Origin: DATFVA01 sp963743325
GTDB lineage: Bacteria > Bacteroidota > Ignavibacteria > Ignavibacteriales > Ignavibacteriaceae
DNA: 64,000 nucleotides
Assembly: GCA_963743325.1 (NCBI GenBank)
Contig: CAVUOZ010000005.1
Coordinates: forward strand, 748,358 to 812,357
Direction of reading: 5' to 3'
Shown here: piece by piece, positions 1 through 9,465 of the stretch
How positions within the stretch are numbered: the stretch's first letter is position 1
Layout: every line of letters starts with the position of its first letter
The notes under the pieces: generated by a model
Told to the model about the DNA's origin: nothing
The model's input: only the letters and a program-made list of their open reading frames with translations
The model's database searches: none
Position numbers and translations under genes: made by a program

Positions 1-60
1 GAATATAATCAATTTAGAACCAGATTATGTAATCAGCGTCAAAGAACTCCGGATATATTT

Positions 61-1518
61 TTACAATGGAATGGCAGAATTTGCGAAGCAGTTATCACAA
101 TTACCGCAGGGTTTTTCATCCTGAAATCCAAAGTAGTCTGATATATAAACTCTTCTGCATTGATCAGTCTTAAAATAATTTACCATTGAAAGAAGTTTTT
201 TATTATCGCTCATCAACTTCTCTTTGAGTTTCGTTTCATTTTCAAGTTCAGGAGGGAACTCACCGGTAATTTTAAGATCTTTATTTTCGACCGAACCTTC
301 GGTTACACCGTATCTGTCAAATATTCCTAACGCCGTCTCAATCCTGAAATCATTTCTGTTTTTGAAATTCATCTGCTCCCTGAGGTGGTCGACTCCCATT
401 GAATTGACAGCTGAGATCTCACGTCTTAGCAGATCATATAAAGCTGAATAAAAATCCGCATCGGGATTAGACCATTTAATAAAATCCATTTGAATATACA
501 GGTCGTCCTGTTTATAAAGCAGCAGACAATCGGAAGGTTTGCCGTCTCTTCCGGCTCTGCCGATTTCCTGGTAATACGATTCTACCGAAGATGGGATTTC
601 TGAATGAATAACAAAGCGGATATCAGGTTTATCTATTCCCATACCAAATGCGTTGGTCGCGAGAATCAGATTCTGCTCACCGCTTAAAAATACCCTCTGC
701 ATTCTTTTTCTTTCCCTAGCACCCAGTTTACCATGATAAATACCGTGTGCAATATTTTTATCACGCAAGACGCGGGAGAATTTTTCGAGAGTCTGTATTA
801 GAGAAAAATAGATGATCCCGGAACCTTTATAGTCATTTATGACTTTAAGCATGGATGCAGTCTTTTCATTGTCATCAAAAATATCCTGCGCTTCAAGCTT
901 CAGATTAGGCCTGTCAATTCCCTGATGAAATGTCTTTACATCTTTTTGATTAAGATGCAGCTTGTTAACTATATCCCGCTGGACTTCAGTTGTAGCTGTG
1001 GCAGTGAGAGCAATAGTCAGGGGATTGTTCATTATTTCCCGGAATTCACCGAGTCTTGAATAATCAGGACGGAAATCATGTCCCCATTCGGATATGCAAT
1101 GAGCTTCATCGACAGCCAGCAGAGATATATTTATTTTCTGTAATTCTTTAACAAATTCAGATTTGCGGAATCTTTCGGGAGTAACATAAAGTAATTTAAT
1201 TTTCCCGGCCACAAACTGCTTTAATCGCTGATCACGTTCCTGTTTCATTAAGGTAGAATTTATAAAAGCCGCTTTGATTCCTTTTTTTCTAAGTGTGTCT
1301 ACCTGGTCCTGCATAAGCGCTATCAGAGGACTGATTACGATTGTTCCGTGTTCAAATATTAAAGCCGGAACCTGGTAGCACAATGATTTCCCGCTTCCTG
1401 TGGGCATTATTACAAGAGAATGTTTTTTTTCATTCAGCGTACGCTGAATTATTTCTCCCTGTTTACCGCGGAAATCATTGTAGCCGAAATATTCCTGTAA
1501 TATTTTTATTGGTTCCAA
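61..1518 (-). CDS. recQ: RecQ-family ATP-dependent DNA helicase, short form
   Basis: This is a 3'-5' superfamily 2 DNA helicase of recombination and repair. The 485-residue protein shows motif I MPTGSGKS near residue 39, the DEAH box within DEAHCISEWGHDFRPDY near residue 138, and the QEIGRAGRDG motif VI near 320. Four cysteines at the extreme C-terminus (C454, C471, C474, C477) form the RecQ zinc-binding module. The E. coli enzyme is about 610 residues; here the winged-helix and HRDC regions are absent, so the protein stops right after the zinc module. The stop is genuine and lies inside the window, so this is a natural short form and not an edge artefact. It stands alone, separated from the citrate operon by 766 bp. 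Confidence 0.95.
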   Translation of the reverse strand: MEPIKILQEYFGYNDFRGKQGEIIQRTLNEKKHSLVIMPTGSGKSLCYQVPALIFEHGTIVISPLIALMQDQVDTLRKKGIKAAFINSTLMKQERDQRLKQFVAGKIKLLYVTPERFRKSEFVKELQKINISLLAVDEAHCISEWGHDFRPDYSRLGEFREIMNNPLTIALTATATTEVQRDIVNKLHLNQKDVKTFHQGIDRPNLKLEAQDIFDDNEKTASMLKVINDYKGSGIIYFSLIQTLEKFSRVLRDKNIAHGIYHGKLGARERKRMQRVFLSGEQNLILATNAFGMGIDKPDIRFVIHSEIPSSVESYYQEIGRAGRDGKPSDCLLLYKQDDLYIQMDFIKWSNPDADFYSALYDLLRREISAVNSMGVDHLREQMNFKNRNDFRIETALGIFDRYGVTEGSVENKDLKITGEFPPELENETKLKEKLMSDNKKLLSMVNYFKTDQCRRVYISDYFGFQDEKPCGNCDNCFANSAIPL

Positions 1519-1844
1519 TTATTGTTTTCAGTTTTAAATGAAAGAAAATTATAATCTACATAAAGTTAAAATATTTAAGTTCTTTTGATATAATTTCAGA
1601 AGAATGATGTGCTGGTCAGTTCTGTTCTGTATTCCCATATTCAATGGGACACCTGACTTTGTCCGATGAATAAAGCAAGTATTCAATATTCACATCCTTT
1701 TTAACTGTTTTTAATGGATTATAATAATCATGAATCCGAAGCCGTGAAGTTATTGTAGTACAAGATTTTAAGATAATTGTATTAATCCAAAAATTGTGAT
1801 TTTCCTAAGTATAAAAGTAAGAATTCTCAAAGAATTTTTGGGCA

Positions 1845-2012
1845 GTCTGCCATTTTGTCATACCATTGGCTACCAGGGATCATAAAAATGACTCTTTCAG
1901 CTTATTTTAGCAATCCGCTTTTCTCGTATCTGAGTCGTTCCAGAGTCGTTTCAGACTCGTCTATTTTCTACACTTTTCCGCACTGGAATACATTGTCTGC
2001 CATTTTGTCATA
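1845..2012. repeat. Pair of identical 18-bp direct repeats 150 bp apart, in a 766-bp gene-free gap
   Basis: GTCTGCCATTTTGTCATA occurs at 1845-1862 and again at 1995-2012, so the period is exactly 150 bp. The 11-bp-period array at 1921-1964 lies between the two copies. The rest of the gap 1519-2284 holds no supported gene. A stretch ending at 2236 is open for about 70 codons from about 2021 but has no good start codon and no recognisable product. I cannot assign a regulator to the 18-mer. It could be an operator pair or the ends of a small element. Confidence 0.7.
1921..1964 (-). repeat. 11-bp-period repeat array (locus 1)
   Basis: On the minus strand the units read GAGTCTGAAAC, GACTCTGGAAC and GACTCAGATAC, spaced exactly 11 bp, with a partial fourth unit. 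They match the unit seen at 12640-12683 (for example GTATCTGAAAC) at most positions, giving a shared consensus of roughly RCGNNTCTGRA after rotation. The units have no unique spacers between them, so this is not a CRISPR array. Confidence 0.65.
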
Positions 2013-2284
2013 AATAATCTGAACTCCGGGATTACCTGATAATATTACAGCAAGTTCGGGATATTCTTATTCACGAAGTATCTGTATTCGTCAGAGAAGA
2101 TGTTTATGATATAATCCGGAAAGCTAAAGGTTTACAAAGCGAATTCGTTTTCTATAAAATGAGTGCAATGGATATTATTACCAATTTTGTCAAAGTTAAT
2201 AAGATGATTTTGCTGAGTCTAAAAGTGATAAATTAAAGCCTCTAATAATGCTTATTACTGATGACAGAAGCAGATGCAAAATTA

Positions 2285-3847
2285 TTAAATGTATTTTTTA
2301 ACCTGGAAGATAGAATCCAGAACCGTACCATCAACCCATTTTACAATTGCAACTACTTTATCTTTATTGATTTTTGGTTTGGCAGGTGCTCCGCCGCAGA
2401 TTTTATCCACTTCTTTCTTTAATTCTTTAATCTCAATTACAGGAATGGATGAATTCTTCAAAGCTCTCAGCAGGTCTTTCCTCCCGGGATTTATACACAA
2501 ACCTCGTTCAGTTGCGATTACATCTACGAGTTCGCCCGGAGCGCATAACGTTGTAACTTCGTCCACGATTACAGGTATCCTATCTCTGAAGGAAGGAATT
2601 GCAAGGATTGTACATTTTGAAAAAAGACAATTCTGCCATCCACCTATACCGTGCAGCAGATAGCCGTCTGAATGAGTAACAACATTAGCATTAAAGTTTA
2701 TATCGACTTCAGTTGCTCCAAGAACCACAGCATCCACCATTGAAGCAAAATTCCCTTTACCATGAAAATTGTAGCTGGTAAAAGGTGAAGTGTTAACGTG
2801 TCCCTCATTTTCTCTCATACTTCTCACACCCTCAAGATCAAATGTTTGTCCATCGAGGATGTAATCTGTTAATCCTTCTTCAAGCATCTGGACCAGATAT
2901 TTTGTGCTTCCTCCGCGGACAAATCTTGCTTTTACATTTTTGGTTTTCATTCTATCTTTCAGGTAAAGTGCAAATGCGAGAGCAGTCCCTCCCGCTCCCG
3001 CCTGGAATGAAAATCCATTTTTCATTATTCCGGCTTCATCAAGAAACTGAGCAACAAATTCAGCTATTAAAAGTCTGTCAGGGGATTTGGTAACTTCAGT
3101 GGTTCCTGATACAATTTTCGCAGGATCGCCAAGAGTTTCGATCTGAACAACATAATCAACATTATTTCCCTGTATCTGCCATGGAATGCATGGGAAGGGG
3201 ATAAGGTTATCTGTAACAACTACAACTTTGTCAGCATATTCGGAATCAGCAAGTGCAAAACCCAATAGACCGCAGGCTGATGGTCCCCGATCCCCCGTTG
3301 CATTGCCGAAGGGATCTGCGGTTGGTGCTGCAATTACCGCTATATCGATATGAACTTCACCATCCTGGATCGACTGATATCTGCCTCCGTGAGAACGAAG
3401 TACTCCAACCCCTTTCATTTTACCTTCGGTAGTAAATCTGCCTAAAGGACCATTCATACTACCTTCAATGTGATGGATCGTGCCATTTCTGAGATATTTT
3501 ATTAAATGTTCGTGCACAGGGAAAGAGGCACTTGGAAACCATCGAATGTTTTTTATTCCCATTTCATTTATCGTATCAAACAGGATATTAGTCAGCACAT
3601 CGCCGTTTCTGAGGTGGTGATGGGTGGAAATAGTCATCCCGTCTTTTAAACCCGCTTTCTTTAAAGCTGACTTCAGGTCCTTTACAACTTTATTCCCATC
3701 GGCAGGATAATCTGCACAGCTCCGTATCGGCGGTTTTGCTTTTCTGCCTTCGGGTTTAAAATTATTTATTCCTTTAAAAGGAATCTGTGTTTCACCATTT
3801 ATTTCATCAGGGACTAATCTTCCTGCGGCGTTCTTTATTAATTTCAT
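2285..3847 (-). CDS. citF: Citrate lyase alpha subunit (citrate:acetyl-ACP transferase)
   Basis: CitF is the transferase subunit of citrate lyase. It exchanges the acetyl group on the acyl carrier protein for citrate, making citryl-ACP, which CitE then cleaves to oxaloacetate and acetyl-ACP. The 520-residue protein is full length and aligns throughout with CitF proteins as I know them, including the STHHHLRNGD region near residue 75 and the GAGGTALAFALYLK stretch in the C-terminal CoA-transferase half. It is the last gene of the minus-strand tricarboxylate operon and lies 102 bp after the CitD-CitE fusion. The accessory genes needed for a working lyase (citC ligase, citX and citG for the prosthetic group) are not in the window, so they must be elsewhere or the complex has another role. 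Confidence 0.93.
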   Translation of the reverse strand: MKLIKNAAGRLVPDEINGETQIPFKGINNFKPEGRKAKPPIRSCADYPADGNKVVKDLKSALKKAGLKDGMTISTHHHLRNGDVLTNILFDTINEMGIKNIRWFPSASFPVHEHLIKYLRNGTIHHIEGSMNGPLGRFTTEGKMKGVGVLRSHGGRYQSIQDGEVHIDIAVIAAPTADPFGNATGDRGPSACGLLGFALADSEYADKVVVVTDNLIPFPCIPWQIQGNNVDYVVQIETLGDPAKIVSGTTEVTKSPDRLLIAEFVAQFLDEAGIMKNGFSFQAGAGGTALAFALYLKDRMKTKNVKARFVRGGSTKYLVQMLEEGLTDYILDGQTFDLEGVRSMRENEGHVNTSPFTSYNFHGKGNFASMVDAVVLGATEVDINFNANVVTHSDGYLLHGIGGWQNCLFSKCTILAIPSFRDRIPVIVDEVTTLCAPGELVDVIATERGLCINPGRKDLLRALKNSSIPVIEIKELKKEVDKICGGAPAKPKINKDKVVAIVKWVDGTVLDSIFQVKKYI

Positions 3848-3949
3848 TTTTGTGTTGATGTGTTGTTAAATTATTGAACTGCTGTATTGTTTTATAATTG
3901 ATTAATTAAGGTGATCAATAACTGCAAGCGACTTAATAACGATAAAAAA

Positions 3950-5170
3950 CTATTTATCTCTCCAACCTTCATTTAATAATTTATTTATTATTGCAAGATG
4001 GATAGTTCGCTCCGCCCGTTTTACAACAGGTGGATCAATCATTTTACTGCCCAGGGAAACAACTCCTAATCCTTTTCTCTCTGCATCTTCAAATGCAAGG
4101 ACTATCTTTTTTGCCTTTTCGATTTCTTCGGTAGTAGGAGCAAAAGCATCATGAACAATCTGAATCTGGCGGGGATGTATACAGCCTTTCCCTTCAAATC
4201 CAAGGGCCTTTGCTTCAATAACACTTTGCCGCAGGCCCTCCATATCACCAACATCGGAGAAGACTGTATCAATAGCCTGTATACCGGCCGCTTTGGCTGC
4301 ATTGATAAGCATCTGGCGTGCAAATATGCTCTCTTTACCTTCGTTTGTACGCTGAGTTCCTAAATCTGCTGTGTAGTCTTCAAGTCCTATTGCCAGTGAA
4401 CAGTTATTCTTTGAGGCAGTCGCTATTTCGTAAGCCTTTATAACTCCGAGTGCACTTTCGATAATCGGCATAAAATAGATTTCATTTTTAATGTTATGTT
4501 CTTTACGGAGTCTTTCAACTTCTTTTTCAATCTGCTTAACCTGTTCAGATGATTCACATTTAGGAATTAAGATAACGTGAACATTATGAGGAACAATATA
4601 TTTTAGATCTCCGCAGCCTCTTGGAAGCTGATTTATCCTCACCATCCTCTCAGCGCCGTAAAAATCAACCGAGCGCAGAGCATTCCTTACAATTAATTGG
4701 GCAGCTTCTTTTTCTGCCGGTGCTACACTATCTTCAAGGTCGAGGATTATTCCATCGGGTGAGTGCAGTCCTGCATTTATGAAAAATTTGGGTTCATTTC
4801 CCGGCAGGTACAACCTGCTTCTTCTTAAACGATCTTTTGAAGATTTATACAGATTTTTTTTGTCAAGGGGAAGAAGATATTCAGTTATAGTTTCAGGTAA
4901 TAATTTTTTTACTGCCATTTCAAATCTGGCAGCTATAGTAAATGGAAGAGCACCGCTGTCTTCCATCAGTATAAGTGCATTCTCCAGGTTAAAGAATCTG
5001 CACATTTCAATGACCATTTTTTTGATTGATTCCCCGTACATAACATCAACCTTGCTGTGCAGATCAATTTGTATCCCGCCAGAGTTTTTTTTCAATATTT
5101 CGAAAAAACAGTCTGAACGTATTGATTCCCCGCGTTTACCAGCTGAAGATTTGTTAATATTTTTATTCAT
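3950..5170 (-). CDS. citE: Citrate lyase acyl carrier protein (CitD) fused to beta subunit (CitE)
   Basis: Residues about 10-95 resemble CitD, the small acyl carrier protein of citrate lyase: an AGKRGESIRSD stretch that aligns with the AGTLESGD prosthetic-group site, then a GIQIDLHSKV strand and a DSGALPFTIAARFEMAV segment matching the DDKGALD/RLEAA part of CitD. Residues about 112-400 are the HpcH/HpaI-type CitE lyase, with SRLYLPGNEPKF, the metal-binding region LDLEDSVAPAEK, and GCIHPRQI. CitD (about 95 residues) and CitE (about 290) are normally separate; 406 residues equals both joined. The modified serine is probably S16 of GESIRSD, but a two-residue insertion makes S19 possible. The gene sits between the PrpD-family gene and citF in one operon. 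The fusion and the CitE half are secure; the assignment of the serine is inference. Confidence 0.88.
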   Translation of the reverse strand: MNKNINKSSAGKRGESIRSDCFFEILKKNSGGIQIDLHSKVDVMYGESIKKMVIEMCRFFNLENALILMEDSGALPFTIAARFEMAVKKLLPETITEYLLPLDKKNLYKSSKDRLRRSRLYLPGNEPKFFINAGLHSPDGIILDLEDSVAPAEKEAAQLIVRNALRSVDFYGAERMVRINQLPRGCGDLKYIVPHNVHVILIPKCESSEQVKQIEKEVERLRKEHNIKNEIYFMPIIESALGVIKAYEIATASKNNCSLAIGLEDYTADLGTQRTNEGKESIFARQMLINAAKAAGIQAIDTVFSDVGDMEGLRQSVIEAKALGFEGKGCIHPRQIQIVHDAFAPTTEEIEKAKKIVLAFEDAERKGLGVVSLGSKMIDPPVVKRAERTIHLAIINKLLNEGWRDK

Positions 5171-5413
5171 TTTTTGTTCTTTAAAATTCCGGTCAAATGC
5201 CCATTAGCAGGAACAATTATTTATGATATTTAAATTTAATAAATAAACACCTAAATTTTTGTAAACTTCCTGATATTTGATTTCCAGGCGTTTTTTTACT
5301 TCCGGTTATTGTGGTTAAAGTTTCTTATAGGAACTATAGAAGATAGTCCCCGGTAAGCTCAATTGTCCCTGATTATAACCCTAATTAATTAGTAAGATTT
5401 CAATAATTGACAC

Positions 5414-6847
5414 TTAAGCAATCATTTTATTCATAAACTCTCTCGCTGTAAGATGCTCGCTTCTGGAGATCAACTTTTTAATTTCTCGTTGTCTCCCTGG
5501 AGTCAACAGCTTTACTGATAGTGCATTAAATTTATTCTCAAGGTCTTCCATCGTCATAGGTTCCCTGGGATCGCCTTTAGGATACTCAAGATATTCAGAA
5601 TATTCTTTACCATCTTTAGTTATTACAACGACTTTGCTGGGCTGCTTTGCCGGGAACATTCTCTCAAATTCCTGTGAAGGTTCACCTTTTATCCTATCGA
5701 TTACCTCCCATATTCTGGGATCTTTCATTTTCTCTTCCGAGAATGACTGAGTTGTTATCTTATGATCAACCAGGGAGACTGCTATGCAGTAGGGGAGTGA
5801 ATGATCAGCAGTTTCCCGTGATTCAGGCCGATACTTATGAGGATCGAAAAGAATGTCATAAGCCTGTGCTAATGTTGTCAGCGTTACACTTTCAATCTTA
5901 TCGTAAGATATATTGTTTTTTGTAACGACATTCAGTGTCGCTGAAAGATGGGTATGAGTCAAGGCTTCAGTGGGAAACGCCTTCATACCGCATTCCAGAA
6001 TTTTATAATTATCACCTAAACCAGAGGTAAGTTTTTCAATATTCCATTTCCATTCTGATACTCCGTCCCGGCCCTGCATTTTGACAGGGGAAACACTCTG
6101 ATCTTTGGCATTCCATCCAAGGAACGTATCCATAAATCCTTCTTTGCCTTCAAATACTGCTTCAGTTCCCGTGTATCCTTTCTGTGCCAGCAGGGCGGCA
6201 AACACTCCCGACTGCACAGCCATAGGATCAACGGTATTTTTCATCATAGTAAGTTTTCCTGCGGTTGGACAGCCGATTGTATGATTATGACTTCCGCTTA
6301 TTCCAATCGCATTCACCATCTGATCAACACTCAATCCCAGTACTTTCCCTGCAACTATCGGTGAAACGAACTGGGTCAGTGTAGCATGGTGCCATTTTCT
6401 TTCACGTATTCCCGGGACAGCAAATTCACAGAGTCTTTGTTCAAATTCATAAGCAAGCACAATAGCGGTAATTACCTCCGTCATTGTTGCGCCAGCCATT
6501 TCAGCAACTGATAGCGCTGCAGGGATTATATCAGATGGGTGGGAAGGATCTTCTTTCCAGTATATATCATTGAAGTCCAGAGCACGAATCATTAATGAAT
6601 TTACGAGAGCCGCGTTTACGGCAGGAATCTTATCACCGAAACCTATTAAAGTAGCTTCCTGTTTACCGCCGATTTCCTTATAAATATTCCGCAGGATATT
6701 TACATCTTTTGTATGATATCCCCCGAAGGCACAGCCGATAGAATCATACAAATATCTTTTTACTTCGTTTATTACTGCCTGCGGGAGGTCTTCATAATTA
6801 AGATTTACTGCAAATTCGGATATTGTTCTTGAAATTGATTTGTTCAT
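5414..6847 (-). CDS. MmgE/PrpD family dehydratase (2-methylcitrate dehydratase/aconitate decarboxylase-like)
   Basis: The 477-residue protein belongs to the MmgE/PrpD fold, which contains 2-methylcitrate dehydratase, cis-aconitate decarboxylase and related iron-free enzymes acting on tricarboxylic acids. The all-helical N-terminal domain includes the family's VRALDFND-type sequence (MIRALDFNDIYW near residue 90) and HPSDIIPAALSVAE, and the GISGSHNHTIGCPTAGKLTMMKN segment near 190-210. The C-terminal domain carries TEALTHTHLSA and DHSLPYCIAVSLVD. Genuine 2-methylcitrate dehydratase usually travels with prpB and prpC, and neither is here. The flanking homoaconitase and citrate lyase genes suggest a citrate-like or homocitrate-like substrate, but the exact reaction cannot be read from the sequence. 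Confidence 0.88.
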   Translation of the reverse strand: MNKSISRTISEFAVNLNYEDLPQAVINEVKRYLYDSIGCAFGGYHTKDVNILRNIYKEIGGKQEATLIGFGDKIPAVNAALVNSLMIRALDFNDIYWKEDPSHPSDIIPAALSVAEMAGATMTEVITAIVLAYEFEQRLCEFAVPGIRERKWHHATLTQFVSPIVAGKVLGLSVDQMVNAIGISGSHNHTIGCPTAGKLTMMKNTVDPMAVQSGVFAALLAQKGYTGTEAVFEGKEGFMDTFLGWNAKDQSVSPVKMQGRDGVSEWKWNIEKLTSGLGDNYKILECGMKAFPTEALTHTHLSATLNVVTKNNISYDKIESVTLTTLAQAYDILFDPHKYRPESRETADHSLPYCIAVSLVDHKITTQSFSEEKMKDPRIWEVIDRIKGEPSQEFERMFPAKQPSKVVVITKDGKEYSEYLEYPKGDPREPMTMEDLENKFNALSVKLLTPGRQREIKKLISRSEHLTAREFMNKMIA

Positions 6848-6907
6848 AGCTAAAATTCTTTATTGTTATGTAAAATTATTCTAATCAGAGAATTACACCA
6901 TAATCAA

Positions 6908-8869
6908 TCAAAGATTCTTCCTGACCCACTCCTCCAATCCGCCAAATACAATTAACTCCTGTGCTGCAACACCAATTGGATCAATCGAATAAGTTTTCTC
7001 TTCCGCTTTAATTTTTGATTTTGAAAAATCTATTTCGGCTTTTATTCCTGTTTTTACTGTTAACTTATCTTTGCCGAACTTTGTTTTGAGATCATTGACC
7101 AGTTTAGGACACTCAATAATCAGGAATCCGTTATTCAGGGCATTACGTTTATACGTCTCACTGAATGAACCTGCAATGACTAATTTAATCCCTTTATATT
7201 TTAATGCAGTGGCGGCCTGTTCGCGTGATGATCCCGTTCCGAAATTGAATCCGCCAACAATTATATCGCCTTCTTTTGCGATCTTTACGAATTCGGGATC
7301 ATAATTCTCCATTACTACTTCTGATTGCTGCTTCGGAGTGAAGTCATCAATATAAGTATATTTGCCTGGAAAGATTCCGTCTGTGTTTAAGTTATCCTGG
7401 TTACAGAAGATTAATTCTCCTTTCAGGATCTTCGGAAAGCCCTCGATTATTCTAACCTCCTCAGCCCCTGTTTCCTTTTTCTCATTGATCCTGATTTCTC
7501 CCAGCAGTTTTTGATTCTGCTGCTTCCATTGAAATGAAATATGGCCGGCAATAGCCGAGGATGCAACCACGGCAGGCGATGCCAGATAAGCCTGTGCATT
7601 CGGAGAACCCATTCTCCCCTTAAAGTTCCTATTGGTAGAAGATATGCCAACTTCACCATCTTCAAGCAAGCCTACCCCCAACCCGATACAAGGACCACAA
7701 CCCGGAGGAAGAGGTATAGCCCCTGCGTCTAATAATGTCTGCCAGTAGCCCTGTTTTTCACTTTCATTTTGTACTTCACTCGACGCCGCAGCGATATAGA
7801 ATTGTACACCATCAGAGACTTTCTTTCCTTTTACTATTGCAGCCGCTTCGGCAATATCACCAACTCGGCTGTTTACACAGGAGACAAGATATGCCTTATT
7901 TATCTTGACATTGTTTAGTCCGGAAACAGGAGTCATTGTTTTGACAGTATTCGGGCCTGATACCAACGGTTCTATCGTAGATAAATCAATGGTTAATTCT
8001 TTAGCATAAAATGCATCTTCATCTGCATTAGGAATATCTTTTTCGAGTTCCTGGATATGATTTAAATTCATTCTTGGATGCAAACCGTTGCCGTCAATAT
8101 CCGAATTAACTTTTTCCAATCCTCTCTTTGAAATAAACTCTGCTCGTATTCTCAGCCAGTTGACGGTTCTATCATCAATTTTAAAGACACCGGCAAGTGC
8201 TCCCCATTCAGTCGTCATATTTGAAATGGTTAACCTTTCTTCAATAGAAAGATTCTTGACTCCTTCCCCGGTAAATTCAATTGCGTGATTAAGCACTTCA
8301 TCATTATTAAAGAATCCGCACAACGCAATGATAAGATCCTTCCCGGTCACCCCTTTCCGTAATGTTCCTTTGAGTTCAACTTTGGCTATGGGCGGTACCT
8401 GCCACCATGTTCTGCCGGTAGCCCACAAGGCAGCGGCATCAGTTCTTACAACCGGGGTTCCAAGACATCCAACCCCACCGTACATATTTGAGTGACTATC
8501 TGAAGCTACAGCCATCGTCCCGGGCCAGGCATAACCTTCTTCAACCATAATCTGGTGCCCTATTCCGCGTCCGGCTGGATAAAAGTCAGCTCCCATACTC
8601 CTGGAGAATTCCTCTATCTTCCTATATTTCTCAAGATTCTTTTCAGTCTTATCCTGTACATTATGATCAAGCGTGTGCACAATCTGTCTTGGATTTGCAA
8701 GTCTGCTTGCGCCGATAGATTTAAACTTTGGAATTACCGCACCTGTGTTATCGTGCGTCATGACATAAGCAGGACGAATGGACAGGTAATCTCCCGCATG
8801 AACTATATGACCGGGTTCCAATCCTACTGCATATTTTTGTGCAATCTTTTCTATTAGTGTCTGATTCAT
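6908..8869 (-). CDS. Homoaconitase/aconitase, fungal Lys4-like single-chain type
   Basis: This 653-residue [4Fe-4S] hydro-lyase carries both halves of the aconitase fold on one chain. From memory it matches fungal mitochondrial homoaconitase (Lys4) along its full length: DFYPAGRGIGHQIMVEEGYA near residue 95, VASDSHSNMYGG, RTDAAALWATGRTWWQ and MTTEWGALAGVF in the large domain, ISSTNRNFKGRMGS near 415, and GFNFGTGSSREQAATALKYK in the small swivelling domain. Cluster ligands are the cysteine of SCVNSR and the CxxC of GCGPCIG. Fungal homoaconitase hydrates cis-homoaconitate to homoisocitrate in the alpha-aminoadipate lysine pathway. Here it may act on that compound or be a citrate aconitase. The start is set by a strong AGGAGTAACAA site. 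A downstream PrpD-type dehydratase and an upstream isocitrate-type dehydrogenase share the operon. Confidence 0.9.
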   Translation of the reverse strand: MNQTLIEKIAQKYAVGLEPGHIVHAGDYLSIRPAYVMTHDNTGAVIPKFKSIGASRLANPRQIVHTLDHNVQDKTEKNLEKYRKIEEFSRSMGADFYPAGRGIGHQIMVEEGYAWPGTMAVASDSHSNMYGGVGCLGTPVVRTDAAALWATGRTWWQVPPIAKVELKGTLRKGVTGKDLIIALCGFFNNDEVLNHAIEFTGEGVKNLSIEERLTISNMTTEWGALAGVFKIDDRTVNWLRIRAEFISKRGLEKVNSDIDGNGLHPRMNLNHIQELEKDIPNADEDAFYAKELTIDLSTIEPLVSGPNTVKTMTPVSGLNNVKINKAYLVSCVNSRVGDIAEAAAIVKGKKVSDGVQFYIAAASSEVQNESEKQGYWQTLLDAGAIPLPPGCGPCIGLGVGLLEDGEVGISSTNRNFKGRMGSPNAQAYLASPAVVASSAIAGHISFQWKQQNQKLLGEIRINEKKETGAEEVRIIEGFPKILKGELIFCNQDNLNTDGIFPGKYTYIDDFTPKQQSEVVMENYDPEFVKIAKEGDIIVGGFNFGTGSSREQAATALKYKGIKLVIAGSFSETYKRNALNNGFLIIECPKLVNDLKTKFGKDKLTVKTGIKAEIDFSKSKIKAEEKTYSIDPIGVAAQELIVFGGLEEWVRKNL

Positions 8870-8922
8870 TTGTTACTCCTCAGTGTCATATATATAATAT
8901 TTAACTTTCGGTTAATGATATT

Positions 8923-9456
8923 TTAAGCCTTAAACGGATCAAATGAAACAAAATCTGCATGGTGAACGATGATAGCTTCTACACTCCGTTTTGCCAGATC
9001 GCCTTCTTTTGCGTGATATGCTATTATATGCTGCACCTCCGGAGGTAATCCAAAACGATCGGCAATTGAGACTCCGCTGAATGGATGCCTTAACAACTTA
9101 CCTGCCTTACTTGTAGTCAGCTGTCCATCGACTTTATCGTATTCCAGTAATTTACCGACATCAATCAGTATTGCCCCGGAAATAAGAAAATCCATATCAA
9201 TGTCTATTTCATTACCAAAATTTTCTTTCATTCTTTTTGCGATATCCACAGAAAGTTGTACGGCAGTCCTTTTATGATTCATAAACGAGATGTTGCAATC
9301 CTTAATTAAAAGGGAAAAAGGGATTACCTGCAAATCGTCAGGACTAAGTACACTATTTTCAATTGCATATATCCAGCACTGCAGAGTCTTTTCCCTTAAC
9401 TCTGTGCTCTTTATCCAATTAATCTCGGGCCATATTTCTAAAACTTTGTCACGCAT
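8923..9456 (-). CDS. HD-domain protein with altered metal site
   Basis: This 177-residue soluble protein has the HD phosphohydrolase layout. A first histidine lies in NHKR near residue 65, the core motif at about 98-107 reads GAILIDVGK where the family usually has LLHDIGK, and later histidines lie in LRHPFSG, AYHAKEGD and VHHADF. The defining histidine of the HD pair is isoleucine, so the usual two-metal site cannot form in the normal way. Such proteins may bind a ligand without catalysis or use a different metal set. The start has a GAGGAGC Shine-Dalgarno site. It lies between the transporter and homoaconitase genes in the same operon, so a sensing or housekeeping role in that pathway is the simplest guess. 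Confidence 0.8.
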   Translation of the reverse strand: MRDKVLEIWPEINWIKSTELREKTLQCWIYAIENSVLSPDDLQVIPFSLLIKDCNISFMNHKRTAVQLSVDIAKRMKENFGNEIDIDMDFLISGAILIDVGKLLEYDKVDGQLTTSKAGKLLRHPFSGVSIADRFGLPPEVQHIIAYHAKEGDLAKRSVEAIIVHHADFVSFDPFKA

Positions 9457-9465
9457 AAGCTCCTC

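Noticed and set aside
2021..2236. Open frame near the 18-bp repeats
   Set aside because: No usable start codon in the first part and no recognised product.
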